64,000 bases of DNA from an uncultured Arachnia sp. (lineage in GTDB: Bacteria; Actinomycetota; Actinomycetes; Propionibacteriales; Propionibacteriaceae), in NCBI GenBank assembly GCA_947493995.1, contig CANLTJ010000003.1:93298-157297 (forward strand), read 5' to 3'. The first letter of the stretch is position 1. Every line of letters begins with the position of its first letter. Shown one piece after another: positions 54,203 to 62,641 of the stretch. A program made the translations under genes and the position numbers. A model generated the notes under the pieces. The model was not told the origin of the DNA and searched no databases. It saw nothing but the letters and a program-made list of their open reading frames with translations.

Positions 54203-56362
54203 TTAGCCGAAGATCTTGGTGCTCGGCTCGACGTCGGTGCTGTACTCGGCCGCTTCCTCCAGCTCGATCAGCTCCGCTTTGGTGGTGGGGACCTCCGCGC
54301 GCATGATGATGGTGCTGCGTCCGGGGACGATGAACGACGATCCAGGCCCCAGGGGACCTGACGGGATTTCGTTGTTGGCTGCCGAGTGCCACAGGACCGT
54401 GTATTCGTTGGCCCACGGAATCCCCGGGAGTGTGATTCGGATCGCCTCCGCGCCGGAGTGGAACCATGTGAGGAACGCGTCCCTGTCGTCGGAGGTGTAC
54501 ATGCCGAGAAGGCGTCGGGACTGGTCATGCCAGTCGTCCTCGCTCATCTGGCCCTGTTCACCGTCCATCCACGTGAGGTCGCCTCGTCGGAGATTCTCGC
54601 CGTCGGCATCGGTCACCTCCGTGTGGTGAAGGTAGCGGTCGCTGCGCAGGAGTGGGTGCTCAGCCCGCAGCGCCAGCAGGGCCGCCACCCGCCGCCGTAC
54701 TCTCTGCCACCGTGGGGAGACGTCCCAGTCAATCCAGGACAGCGGATTGTCCTGGCAGTAGGCATTGTTGTTGCCCAGTTGGGTCCGACCGAACTCGTCG
54801 CCGGCCACCAGCATGGGTGTGCCGTGCGCCAGGATCTGGGTCGCGTGGAAGTTCAGCACCTGGCGCGCCCGCAGGTCGTTGATGGCATCGTCGTTGCTGA
54901 TTCCCTCCCAGCCGTGGTTCCAGGAGCGGTTGTTGTCCGTGCCGTCACGGTTGGACTCGCCGTTGGCGAGGTTCTTCTTCACGTCATAGCTGACCAGGTC
55001 GTGCATCGTGAAGCCATCGTGCGCAGTGACGAAGTTGATGCTCGCCTGCGGTGGGCGGCCCTCGGTGTCAAAGATGTCCGGCGAGCCGGAAAGTCTGGTG
55101 GCCAACTCCTGCACACCGGGAACGGAGCTGCGCCAGTAGTCGCGGACGTGGTCCCGGAAGCGGTCATTCCACTCGGACCATCGGGGTCCGAAGGCGCCCA
55201 CCTGGTAGCCGTAGGGGCCCACATCCCAGGGCTCGGCGATCAGCTTGATGTCGGCCAGTACCGGATCGGTGTCCATGGCCACCTTCAGCGGGTGATCGTG
55301 CACCACGTGGTGGTTCTCGTCGCGCAACAGCGTGGTGGCGAGATCGAACCGGAAACCATCCACACCCATCTCGGTCACCCAGTACTTCAGGGAGTCCATC
55401 ACGAGCTGCGCGACGACGGGTTCTGAGGTGTCGACGGAGTTGCCACAACCGGTGACGTCGTAGTCATTGCGGTTGTCGTTGGTGAGCCGGTAGTGGGCGT
55501 GGTGGTCGATGCCCCGCATGGACAGCGTCGGTCCCGCGTGCCCACCCTCGGCGGTGTGGTTGTAGACGACGTCGAGGATCACCTCGATGTCCGCCTCGTG
55601 CAGCGCGGAGACCATGTCCTTGAACTCGGCCACCTGGCTGCCGCGATTGCCGCGGGTGGCGTAGAAGGAGTGGGGGGCGAAGAAACCGAGGGTGTTGTAT
55701 CCCCAGTAGTTGGTCATGCCCTTGGCGACGACGAAGGGTTCCGACACGAAGTGGTGCACCGGTAGCAGTTCCACGGCCGTGACGCCGAGGTCCTTGAGGT
55801 AGGCGATGACGTCCGGGTAGGCCAGTCCCGCGTAGGAGCCGCGGAGGTGTTCCGGAACCAGCGGGTGCGACTTGGTGAAACCGCGGACGTGGAGTTCGTG
55901 GATGACGGTCTCCGCCATGGGACGACGCCGCGCAATCGGGGTCGGTGCGGGAGTGTCGGCAACCACCACCGACAGCGGCACAGCCCCGATCGAGTCCGTC
56001 TCGTCGATGGTGTAGTCGTGGCCGGGAATGTGGTCGAGGATGGGACCGCGGAAATCGACGCCGCCACTGATGGCGCGCGCATAGGGATCCACCAGCAGCC
56101 GAGCCTTGTTGAAACGACTTCCCTGGGAGGGGTCCCAATCGCCGTCGACGCGGTACCCGTACAACTGGCCAGCTTCGACCCCCGGGACGTGAACACTCCA
56201 GATGCCATCCTCACCCCGTTCCATGTCCACGTTGCTCTGATGCAGCTTGTCGCTGATCAATGAGAGCTGCACGCCGGTGGCACGGGGAGCCCACAATCCG
56301 AACTGTGCTCCTCCGGCCACGAGGTGCGCGCCCTGCATGCGCGGCTCGGGTGTGGCGGTCAT
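54203..56362 (-). CDS. glgX: Glycogen debranching enzyme
   Basis: 719 residues. It hydrolyses alpha-1,6 branches of phosphorylase-limit glucan. The CBM48 domain (about 15-110) is followed by the GH13_11 barrel with the nucleophile in GFRFDLATTLLRD, the acid/base in LIAEPWDVGPYGYQ, and NFVTAHDGFTMHDLVSY. The ATG at 56362 precedes MTATPEPRMQGAH; AGAGG lies close upstream. Together with glgP it completes the degradation branch. It is separated from glgP by the 51376-54103 island. Confidence 0.93.
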   Translation of the reverse strand: MTATPEPRMQGAHLVAGGAQFGLWAPRATGVQLSLISDKLHQSNVDMERGEDGIWSVHVPGVEAGQLYGYRVDGDWDPSQGSRFNKARLLVDPYARAISGGVDFRGPILDHIPGHDYTIDETDSIGAVPLSVVVADTPAPTPIARRRPMAETVIHELHVRGFTKSHPLVPEHLRGSYAGLAYPDVIAYLKDLGVTAVELLPVHHFVSEPFVVAKGMTNYWGYNTLGFFAPHSFYATRGNRGSQVAEFKDMVSALHEADIEVILDVVYNHTAEGGHAGPTLSMRGIDHHAHYRLTNDNRNDYDVTGCGNSVDTSEPVVAQLVMDSLKYWVTEMGVDGFRFDLATTLLRDENHHVVHDHPLKVAMDTDPVLADIKLIAEPWDVGPYGYQVGAFGPRWSEWNDRFRDHVRDYWRSSVPGVQELATRLSGSPDIFDTEGRPPQASINFVTAHDGFTMHDLVSYDVKKNLANGESNRDGTDNNRSWNHGWEGISNDDAINDLRARQVLNFHATQILAHGTPMLVAGDEFGRTQLGNNNAYCQDNPLSWIDWDVSPRWQRVRRRVAALLALRAEHPLLRSDRYLHHTEVTDADGENLRRGDLTWMDGEQGQMSEDDWHDQSRRLLGMYTSDDRDAFLTWFHSGAEAIRITLPGIPWANEYTVLWHSAANNEIPSGPLGPGSSFIVPGRSTIIMRAEVPTTKAELIELEEAAEYSTDVEPSTKIFG

Positions 56363-56467
56363 GGCTATACCTCTGGTGGATGATCGGCGACGGGGCAACC
56401 GCTTCATTGTGCCACTTGTCTGATGAGATCGATACATTGACGTATCGGTGTCGCGTGGGCCGCGAGG

Positions 56468-56473
56468 TAGCGT
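56468..56473 (+). promoter_or_regulatory. -10 element (TAGCGT) of the cysteine desulfurase gene
   Basis: TAGCGT lies ten bases before the ATG at 56484. The gap contains GGAGG, so the transcript could start with a very short leader that still carries a ribosome-binding site. Confidence 0.4.
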
Positions 56474-56483
56474 GGAGGCCACC

Positions 56484-57602
56484 ATGTCCACGTATCTCGA
56501 CCACGCAGCGACCTCCCCCATGAGAGAGGAGGCCGTTGAAGCGCTGTCGCGTCACATGGGCGTGGTGGGGAATCCTGCTGCCCTCCACGTGGCTGGTCAG
56601 CGGGCGCGTCGAGTGTTGGAGGAGGCACGGGAGGCGCTCGCTTCGGCGGTGGGCGCCGCTCCGAGCGAGGTGGTGTTCACCTCAGGGGGGTCGGAAGCCG
56701 ACAGTATCGCTCTCATCGGTGGAATGGCTGCCCGGAGGGACTCGGGCCGACGACGTTGCCTGGTCTCCGCCGTTGAACATCCAGCCGTGCTGGGCATGAC
56801 GGACCGTGGTGCCGAGATGTTCCCCGTGAACGAAACGGGCGTTGTCGACGTCGAGGCTGTGGCGCAGATGCTGGGCCCCGATGTTGGTGTCTGCTCCGTC
56901 ATGAGCGTCAACAATGAAACCGGGATCTGTCAGCCGCTGGATGCCGTGCGTGCCGCTGCCCAGGAGCACGGCGTCTGGTTCCATTCAGATGGAGTGCAAT
57001 CCCTGGGCCACACGCCGGTCGATTTTCGTGCCAGCGCGCTGGAGATGATGTCGCTGTCCGCCCACAAGGTTGGGGGGCCTGTGGGAATCGGTGCGCTGCT
57101 CGTGCGTCGATCCGTGACACCGACGATGATCGGTCTCGGTGGGGGGCAGGAACGCGCCATCAGGTCGGGGACTGCGGCCGTCGCCCTGGCGGCATCGTTC
57201 GCCGCGGCCGCTGTGGCGGCGACCGAATCGCTGACGGAGGAAGCGTCGCGCCTGGCGGAGTTCCAGTCACGGATCATGGCTGCGTGTCGGGCGCTGGACG
57301 GGTTCGTCAACACGGCAGCGTCCGAGCATGCACCCCACATCACCAATGTCACGTTCCAAGGGTTGCGCGCCGATGACCTTCTCTTCCTTCTGGATCAGCG
57401 AGGAGTCTTCGCCTCCGTCGGATCAGCCTGCCGCGCTGGCGTCCATCAGCCCAGCGAGGTGTTGCTGGCCATGGGTCGTTCTGCGGACGACGCTGCCGCC
57501 ACGGTGAGATTCTCCACCGGCCACAGCACGACGGATGAGGACATCGTACGACTGGAGCAGATCCTTCCCGAAGCCGTCGCGAGAGCGCGCTCGGCGTTCT
57601 GA
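56484..57602 (+). CDS. iscS: Cysteine desulfurase (NifS/IscS family)
   Basis: 372 residues, PLP class V. It takes sulfur from cysteine and passes it as a persulfide to acceptors. The PLP lysine is K195 in LSAHKVGGPVG, and the persulfide cysteine is C316 in GSACRAGVHQPSEVLLAMG, the long-loop IscS-type arrangement. MnmA, the tRNA thiolase that receives this sulfur, is the next gene, as in mycobacteria (Rv3025c-Rv3024c), so tRNA thiolation is a likely role. Confidence 0.92.
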   Translation: MSTYLDHAATSPMREEAVEALSRHMGVVGNPAALHVAGQRARRVLEEAREALASAVGAAPSEVVFTSGGSEADSIALIGGMAARRDSGRRRCLVSAVEHPAVLGMTDRGAEMFPVNETGVVDVEAVAQMLGPDVGVCSVMSVNNETGICQPLDAVRAAAQEHGVWFHSDGVQSLGHTPVDFRASALEMMSLSAHKVGGPVGIGALLVRRSVTPTMIGLGGGQERAIRSGTAAVALAASFAAAAVAATESLTEEASRLAEFQSRIMAACRALDGFVNTAASEHAPHITNVTFQGLRADDLLFLLDQRGVFASVGSACRAGVHQPSEVLLAMGRSADDAAATVRFSTGHSTTDEDIVRLEQILPEAVARARSAF

Positions 57603-57649
57603 ACCGTGGCAGCCGGACACGGAGCCATGTGCGGCGCTCCCACGCTGTT

Positions 57650-57679
57650 TTTAGAGCTCCGCAGTGAGTCGCGTAGCAT
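57650..57679 (+). promoter_or_regulatory. Promoter of mnmA
   Basis: TTTAGA (57650-57655) and TAGCAT (57674-57679) are separated by 18 bases, in the gap after the desulfurase gene. Transcription would begin about 30 bases before the mnmA start. Confidence 0.45.
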
Positions 57680-57715
57680 CGCAGGGTAGATCTCGGGCGA
57701 AAGGAAGTGTCTTCG

Positions 57716-58786
57716 GTGCGTGTGCTGGCAGCCATGAGTGGCGGCGTGGATTCTGCGGTGGCAGCTGCGCGGTTGGTGGCCGAGGGGCACGACGTGACCG
57801 GTGTGCACCTCGCCCTGTCCAAGAATCCCCAGAGTTATCGCACCGGTGCTCGTGGCTGCTGCTCACTGGAGGACAGTCACGACGCCCGCAGGGCGGCCGA
57901 TCTGCTCGACATTCCCTTCTACGTCTGGGACTTCGCGGCGGAATTCCAGGAGCAGGTGGTGGACGACTTCGTGGAGGAGTACCGCGCCGGACGCACCCCC
58001 AACCCGTGCCTGCGATGCAATGAGAAAATCAAGTTTGCAGCGGTGCTGGACCGGGGGCTGGCGCTCGGCTTCGATGCAGTGGCCACCGGACACTACGCCC
58101 GCCTCGTCGAGGGTGCTGCTGGCGTCGAACTGCACCGTGCCAGCGATCCCGAGAAGGACCAGTCCTACGTACTCGGCGTCCTGACACAGACCCAGCTCCG
58201 CCGCTCCCTGTTTCCGCTGGCCGACACCCCCAAGACCGAGGTGCGAGCTGAGGCTGAACGGCTCGGACTGGCCGTGGCCAAGAAGCCCGACAGCCACGAC
58301 ATCTGCTTCATCCCCGACGGCGACACCCAAGGTTTTCTGTCCCGTTATCTGGGCGAGGAACCCGGGGACATTGTCGACTCCGACGGTGTCAGGCTCGGCA
58401 TCCATCACGGCAGCCACAACTTCACCGTCGGACAGCGCAAGGGCCTGGATCTGAAGATTCCGGCGCCCAACGGTGAGGCGCGTTACGTCCTGAAGATCGA
58501 ACCCGTCAACAACACAGTGACGGTGGGTTCACGCGAAGACCTGAAGGTGACGACGCTGCGCGGCATCCGCCCCAGCTGGACCCAGACCCCGGTCGAGGGC
58601 CCGTGGCGGGGCCAGGCGCAGTACCGAGCCCATGGGGCGCCCGCGGATGCGACCATCTCTCTGCGTGGCGCGGAGTTGCTCGTGGAGCTCGACAGGGAGG
58701 CCTCGGGAATCGCACCCGGTCAGAGCGTCGTCGTCTTCGACGGCGACCGGGTCGTCGGCTCAGCCACCATCAGCGAAGCCCACTGA
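57716..58786 (+). CDS. mnmA: tRNA-specific 2-thiouridylase
   Basis: 356 residues. It thiolates uridine 34 of tRNA Lys, Glu and Gln. The ATP pyrophosphatase loop SGGVDS is at residues 8-13. Catalytic cysteines are C101 in [12 protein letters not shown] (equivalent to the E. coli site) and C197 in [10 protein letters not shown], which form the disulfide in the mechanism. GTG at 57716 has AGGAAG nine bases before it; a GTG three codons upstream sits too close to that site. The upstream desulfurase supplies sulfur. The MetE-like gene overlaps its stop by one base. Confidence 0.93.
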   Translation: MRVLAAMSGGVDSAVAAARLVAEGHDVTGVHLALSKNPQSYRTGARGCCSLEDSHDARRAADLLDIPFYVWDFAAEFQEQVVDDFVEEYRAGRTPNPCLRCNEKIKFAAVLDRGLALGFDAVATGHYARLVEGAAGVELHRASDPEKDQSYVLGVLTQTQLRRSLFPLADTPKTEVRAEAERLGLAVAKKPDSHDICFIPDGDTQGFLSRYLGEEPGDIVDSDGVRLGIHHGSHNFTVGQRKGLDLKIPAPNGEARYVLKIEPVNNTVTVGSREDLKVTTLRGIRPSWTQTPVEGPWRGQAQYRAHGAPADATISLRGAELLVELDREASGIAPGQSVVVFDGDRVVGSATISEAH

Positions 58787-59766
58787 TGCAGGTCACCGCT
58801 GCCGGTTCTCTGCCCGGCACCGACTTCCGGGGCGCGCTCGGCGCGATGTCGGAGTTGCTTCCCGACGTCCTGCCGCTGCCCGAGTTGCCGCAGCGCGGCA
58901 TCGGGTCACAACTGGTTGGCCGAGCGTTGGGTCTCATCCACGGTCTGGCTTTTGACCTGCAGCCGGCCGGGTGGCGTCTCACGAGCGGGACGGGCGCTGA
59001 TCATCGCCGAGCGCAGGCGCAGTGGCGTTTCGATCTCGATGACACGGAGGAGCTGCTGCAGGATTTCGACGGGGTCCTGAAGGTCGCCGTCGCCGGACCT
59101 TGGACATTGGCCGCATCAGTGGAGCGACCCACCGGGGACCGACTCCTTGCGGATCACGGCGCGCGACGCGAACTGGCGCAGGCCCTGGCCGAAGGGGTGT
59201 CGCGACTGCTCACAGACCTCGCGGCACGTCTGCCACGGGCCGCGCTGCGTCTGCAAGTGGATGAGCCGATGGTGGTGGCGGTCGCCGAAGGTGCGGTGCC
59301 CACCGCCAGCGGTTTCTCGCGCCACCGTCGCGTCCTGCCGCCAGAACTCAGCGGTGCCCTTGAGGTGTTTGCTTCGTTGGAACCTGCCGCCATCCTCCAC
59401 TGCTGTGCGGCGGGGGAGTGGCTCCCGATCGCACGCAGCTCGGGTTTCACCGCCGTCTCCATCGATCTGGGGCTCTTTGACCATCCCCGGAGCCGCGACG
59501 ACGTGGGCCAGTGGATCGCCGACGGCAACTCCGTGGTGGCCGGAGTCGTCGACAGCGCCAATGCCAGCCCTCAACCAGCGGACGAGCTCGTCTCCCGCGC
59601 GCTGGGTTTCCTCCGTCCGCTGGGACTCGAACCCGCAGTGCTTCGTCAGCGGGTCGTGATGGGGACCTCGTGCGGCCTGGCGGGTTGGTCCGTGCACGAC
59701 GTCGCGCCGCAACTGGAGCAGCTGCGTCACGCCGGTCAACTGCTCGACGAGCAGTTGGAACGCTGA
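58786..59766 (+). CDS. MetE C-terminal-like protein (methionine synthase-related)
   Basis: 326 residues related to the C-terminal barrel of cobalamin-independent methionine synthase. AAGSLPGTDFRGAL at the start, RLQVDEPMVVAVA and LHCCAAGEW fit the fold and part of the zinc site (the E-C-H-C set is incomplete: CC and His-like residues remain). It occupies the same place as Rv3015c in M. tuberculosis, between mnmA and ligA. Methionine synthase activity is uncertain for these short forms. The ATG overlaps the mnmA stop (TGATG). Confidence 0.75.
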   Translation: MQVTAAGSLPGTDFRGALGAMSELLPDVLPLPELPQRGIGSQLVGRALGLIHGLAFDLQPAGWRLTSGTGADHRRAQAQWRFDLDDTEELLQDFDGVLKVAVAGPWTLAASVERPTGDRLLADHGARRELAQALAEGVSRLLTDLAARLPRAALRLQVDEPMVVAVAEGAVPTASGFSRHRRVLPPELSGALEVFASLEPAAILHCCAAGEWLPIARSSGFTAVSIDLGLFDHPRSRDDVGQWIADGNSVVAGVVDSANASPQPADELVSRALGFLRPLGLEPAVLRQRVVMGTSCGLAGWSVHDVAPQLEQLRHAGQLLDEQLER

Positions 59767-59802
59767 CCAACGTCAGCCGCGGGCCCGTCGTCGGAGGGTC
59801 GC

Positions 59803-59808
59803 TAGACT
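59803..59808 (+). promoter_or_regulatory. Leaderless -10 element (TAGACT)
   Basis: TAGACT is followed by exactly six bases and the GTG at 59815. Confidence 0.5.
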
Positions 59809-59814
59809 CTTGAT

Positions 59815-60093
59815 GTGCGCGTCTTCACGGATCTGAATCTGAACGGAAAGAGTCCCCTGCGCGCGCGACCGCGGATCGGCGACTGGGGGCCCGAAAAGGT
59901 GCCCAGCACCCGGTGGAAGAAGTGGCAGCGCGTTCTGGCGCCGCTCATCGCCGTACTGCTCGCCGTCGGTGTATTCTTTCTCGCGCGCATGTTCTACCTC
60001 GCGCTGACGGAACCCCAGGCAACCGCCATTGTGCAGGTTCGGCAGGTGGCCGGGGCCCAGAGCGTCGAGTACACGTCGCACCCTCGGCGGTGA
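59815..60093 (+). CDS. Single-span membrane protein, unknown function
   Basis: 92 residues from GTG. A basic, tryptophan-containing N-terminal part of about 38 residues (RPRIGDWGPEKVPSTRWKKW) precedes one membrane helix (about 41-63) and a short outer tail. No family recognised. The start is supported by the TAGACT hexamer six bases upstream. It ends 18 bases before the convergent nanE stop. Confidence 0.6.
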   Translation: MRVFTDLNLNGKSPLRARPRIGDWGPEKVPSTRWKKWQRVLAPLIAVLLAVGVFFLARMFYLALTEPQATAIVQVRQVAGAQSVEYTSHPRR

Positions 60094-60111
60094 GTTAATC
60101 GCTGAGACGGC

Positions 60112-60807
60112 TCAGGCGTCCTGTACCGCGGCGTCCTGTACTGCCGAGACGAACCAGCTGGTGATTGTGCTCGGATGTGTGATGGCGGTGCCGACACAGA
60201 CGGCGTGGGCGCCCAGCTTCATGACGGCTCTTGCGTGCTCGAGAGTGTGGACGCGGCCCTCCACGACAACCGGTTTCTCGCACGCCTCAACAGCTTGGCG
60301 CGCAAACTCGTAATCGGGTCCGACGGTCTTCTCCCGGTCGGGAGTGTAGCCACCCAGCGTGGTGCCGATGATGTCGGCGCCATCCTTCTCTGCCCGGATG
60401 CAGTCGTCCACGGACCCGCAGTCCGCCATCACCACGACGTCGGGATGCTTCTCCTTCAGGCCGGCGACAACGTCTGCGAAGCTGAGGCCGTCGGGACGGG
60501 GACGTGACGTGGCGTCGATGGCCACAATCTGGGCCCCTGCCTCCGCGCATGCGACAGCCAGGTCCAGGGTGGGGGTGATGTAGACACCCTCATCTCCCTC
60601 CTTGACCAGTCCGATCACCGGTACGTCTATGGCCGCAGCCGTGGCCCGGATGTCGTCGAGTCCCTGAACCCGGATGGCGGCGGCGCCGCCGATGACGCAG
60701 GCCTGTGCCACTTGGGACATGGTGCGGGGGTCGCGCATGGGCTCACCGGGGTAGGCCTGGCAGGACACCACGAGGCGCCCGGCCAGGTCGTCGACAACAC
60801 CCGTCAT
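60112..60807 (-). CDS. nanE: N-acetylmannosamine-6-phosphate 2-epimerase
   Basis: 231 residues, TIM barrel. It converts ManNAc-6-phosphate to GlcNAc-6-phosphate in sialic acid catabolism. Family features are VSCQAYPGEPMRDP at the start, VIGLVKEGDEGVYITPT, AGAQIVAIDATSRPRP with the catalytic lysine/glutamate neighbourhood, VMADCGSVDD and GTTLGGYTP. Its ATG overlaps the nanA stop (ATGA). The final residues are a perfect five-residue duplication, AVQDA-AVQDA, produced by a 15-base tandem repeat. nanK, nagA and nagB are not in the window. Confidence 0.9.
   Translation of the reverse strand: MTGVVDDLAGRLVVSCQAYPGEPMRDPRTMSQVAQACVIGGAAAIRVQGLDDIRATAAAIDVPVIGLVKEGDEGVYITPTLDLAVACAEAGAQIVAIDATSRPRPDGLSFADVVAGLKEKHPDVVVMADCGSVDDCIRAEKDGADIIGTTLGGYTPDREKTVGPDYEFARQAVEACEKPVVVEGRVHTLEHARAVMKLGAHAVCVGTAITHPSTITSWFVSAVQDAAVQDA
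60116..60145 (-). repeat. 15-base tandem repeat at the end of nanE
   Basis: Two 15-base copies (60116-60130 and 60131-60145), differing at two bases, encode AVQDA twice at the very C-terminus of NanE. Confidence 0.75.
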
Positions 60808-61724
60808 GCCATCATGCCCGTCTTCACCAGGACGTCGCGAACACTCGCAATATCCTCGTCGGTGAACGCGGCCAGGGGACGGGGCTGCGTGGGGCTGTCA
60901 ATGATCCCCAGCAAGCTCATGGCGATCTTGAAGGCACCCACGCCGGTGCCGTCGCCACCACGGCCCTTGGGCCCGAAAACGATGTCGAACGCGGCATTGA
61001 TCTCCTCCTGGACACCGACGGCGTGCTCCCACTTGCCGGCAGCGCAGTCGTCCCACAGCGCGCGGTAGCGCTTCGGGTCGACGTTGGCGAAGCCCGGGAC
61101 CATACCGTCCGCACCCAGCAACATCATGGCCTCATCGAGCATTTCATGGCCCGTGAAGATCTTCAGTGGGGAACCGGCGGCCTTGTTCTGCCCGAGCAGA
61201 CGTCGGAACTCGATGTCATTGCCCGAGGAATCCTTGACGCCCGCAAGAACGCCCTCGGTGCCCAGCTTCACCAGCATCTCAGGGGCCAGCTTGACTCCAC
61301 CGAGCCTGACGGGAACGTCGTAGGCGAACAACGGCACATCCACAGCGGCCGCCACCATACGGAAGTGATCTTCGATCTCCATGGGGGAGTTCAGTGCATA
61401 GAACGGTGCGGTGATGACGACGGCGGAGGCCCCGGCGGCCACGGCTCGCTGCGCCTGCGGGATCACCCGGGGCGCGGTCTGCTCCATGCATCCCACCAGC
61501 AGCGGCACGCGGCCATCGACGCGTGCGGCGATGGCGGATACGACGGATTCACGTTGATCGTCGGTCAGGTAGGCCACTTCACCGGTCGAGCCAAGCACGA
61601 ACAAGCCGTGCATGCCACCGTCGATGAGATGATCCACGACGCGGTTCAGCGACTCGAAGTCGATCTCCCCGTCCGTCGTGAATGGTGTGACTACCGGGGG
61701 AAATACCCCGACGAACTGGTTCAT
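60804..61724 (-). CDS. nanA: N-acetylneuraminate lyase (DapA/NanA family)
   Basis: 306 residues. It splits sialic acid into ManNAc and pyruvate by Schiff base. The catalytic lysine is K164 in AGVKDSSGND, the tyrosine is Y135 in FAYDVP, and the substrate loop is GSTGE (residues 45-49), the NAL form rather than the GTTGE of dihydrodipicolinate synthase. Neighbouring nanE supports the lyase call. Both ends overlap neighbours by four bases (ATGA), so expression is coupled with the ABC ATPase gene upstream and nanE downstream. Confidence 0.82.
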   Translation of the reverse strand: MNQFVGVFPPVVTPFTTDGEIDFESLNRVVDHLIDGGMHGLFVLGSTGEVAYLTDDQRESVVSAIAARVDGRVPLLVGCMEQTAPRVIPQAQRAVAAGASAVVITAPFYALNSPMEIEDHFRMVAAAVDVPLFAYDVPVRLGGVKLAPEMLVKLGTEGVLAGVKDSSGNDIEFRRLLGQNKAAGSPLKIFTGHEMLDEAMMLLGADGMVPGFANVDPKRYRALWDDCAAGKWEHAVGVQEEINAAFDIVFGPKGRGGDGTGVGAFKIAMSLLGIIDSPTQPRPLAAFTDEDIASVRDVLVKTGMMA

Positions 61725-62641
61725 GCTGTTGGCTCCTTGAGCAGGGATGGGACCGCGGACAGTAGTTTCTCGGTGTATGGATCTTCGGGATTGGTGAAAA
61801 TCTGGTGGGTGGGCGCCATTTCGACGATCTTCCCGAAATACATGACGCCGATCCGGTCAGAGACAAAGCGCACCGTGTTGATGTCGTGGCTGATGAACAC
61901 CAGCCCGAGGCCAAGGCGCTCCTTGAGGTCACTGAGAAGATTCAGGACCTGCGCCCGAACCGAGACATCCAGCGCCGAGGTGGGTTCATCCGCGATGATG
62001 ACGTCGGGTTCCAGCGTCAGTGCGCGTGCAATGGCGACGCGTTGACGCTGGCCACCGGAAATCTGTCGGGGCAACACGTCAAGTGCCGACTGGGGGAGAC
62101 CCACGAGATCCAGCAACTCCTTGACTTTTTTCAGTCGGCCATCCGGATTGCTGAGGCCGTGCACCCGGTACGGATCCATGAGGGTTTCACGCACCGACAT
62201 CCGCGGGTTCAGGGCTGTGGCCGGATCCTGGAAGACCACCGAGATGGCCCGGCCCAGCTTGCGCCGTTCGGCGTAGGAGTTCCCCACCTTCTCGCCCTTG
62301 AACAGGACCTCCCCGGCCGTCACCGGTTGGAGACCCACCATCACGCGTGCGGTGGTGGACTTGCCGGATCCGGACTCTCCGACGATCCCGACGGTCTCCC
62401 CGCGCGACACGCCCAGTGACACATCGTCCATGGCATGCACCTTGTCCGGGCGGAACAGTTTGCCAGTGCGTGCCTTGTGCACAACGTGGACGTTGCGAAG
62501 CTCAATGACAGGGGGCTCGGTGGAGGAGACGTTACTACCGGAGACGTTCCGTGATGCGGTCTCGTGGTGGTCGCCGTCGAGTCTTCCAGCCGCTGATGGG
62601 TCGACGGCGGATGCCCCGCGAGATGTGGTGTTCTCAGACAT
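61721..62641 (-). CDS. Oligopeptide/sialic acid ABC transporter ATP-binding protein, DppF type
   Basis: 306 residues. It has Walker A GESGSGKST, the signature ISGGQRQRVAIARAL, Walker B VIIADEPTSALD and the H-loop SHDINTVRF. The DppF/OppF group mark is the C-terminal PEDPYTEKLLSAVP, which binds the Fe-S-less oligopeptide-type C-terminal region. An N-terminal 40-residue Ser/Asp/His-rich tail is unusual. The ATG overlaps the preceding fused gene by eight bases. With nanA and nanE coupled downstream, the likely cargo is sialic acid or an amino-sugar oligomer, as in the Sat/Sia-type ABC importers. Confidence 0.88.
   Translation of the reverse strand: MSENTTSRGASAVDPSAAGRLDGDHHETASRNVSGSNVSSTEPPVIELRNVHVVHKARTGKLFRPDKVHAMDDVSLGVSRGETVGIVGESGSGKSTTARVMVGLQPVTAGEVLFKGEKVGNSYAERRKLGRAISVVFQDPATALNPRMSVRETLMDPYRVHGLSNPDGRLKKVKELLDLVGLPQSALDVLPRQISGGQRQRVAIARALTLEPDVIIADEPTSALDVSVRAQVLNLLSDLKERLGLGLVFISHDINTVRFVSDRIGVMYFGKIVEMAPTHQIFTNPEDPYTEKLLSAVPSLLKEPTA

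Noticed and set aside
60804..61724. Dihydrodipicolinate synthase (dapA)
   Set aside because: The GSTGE loop and direct coupling to nanE favour a sialic acid lyase, although the fold is shared.
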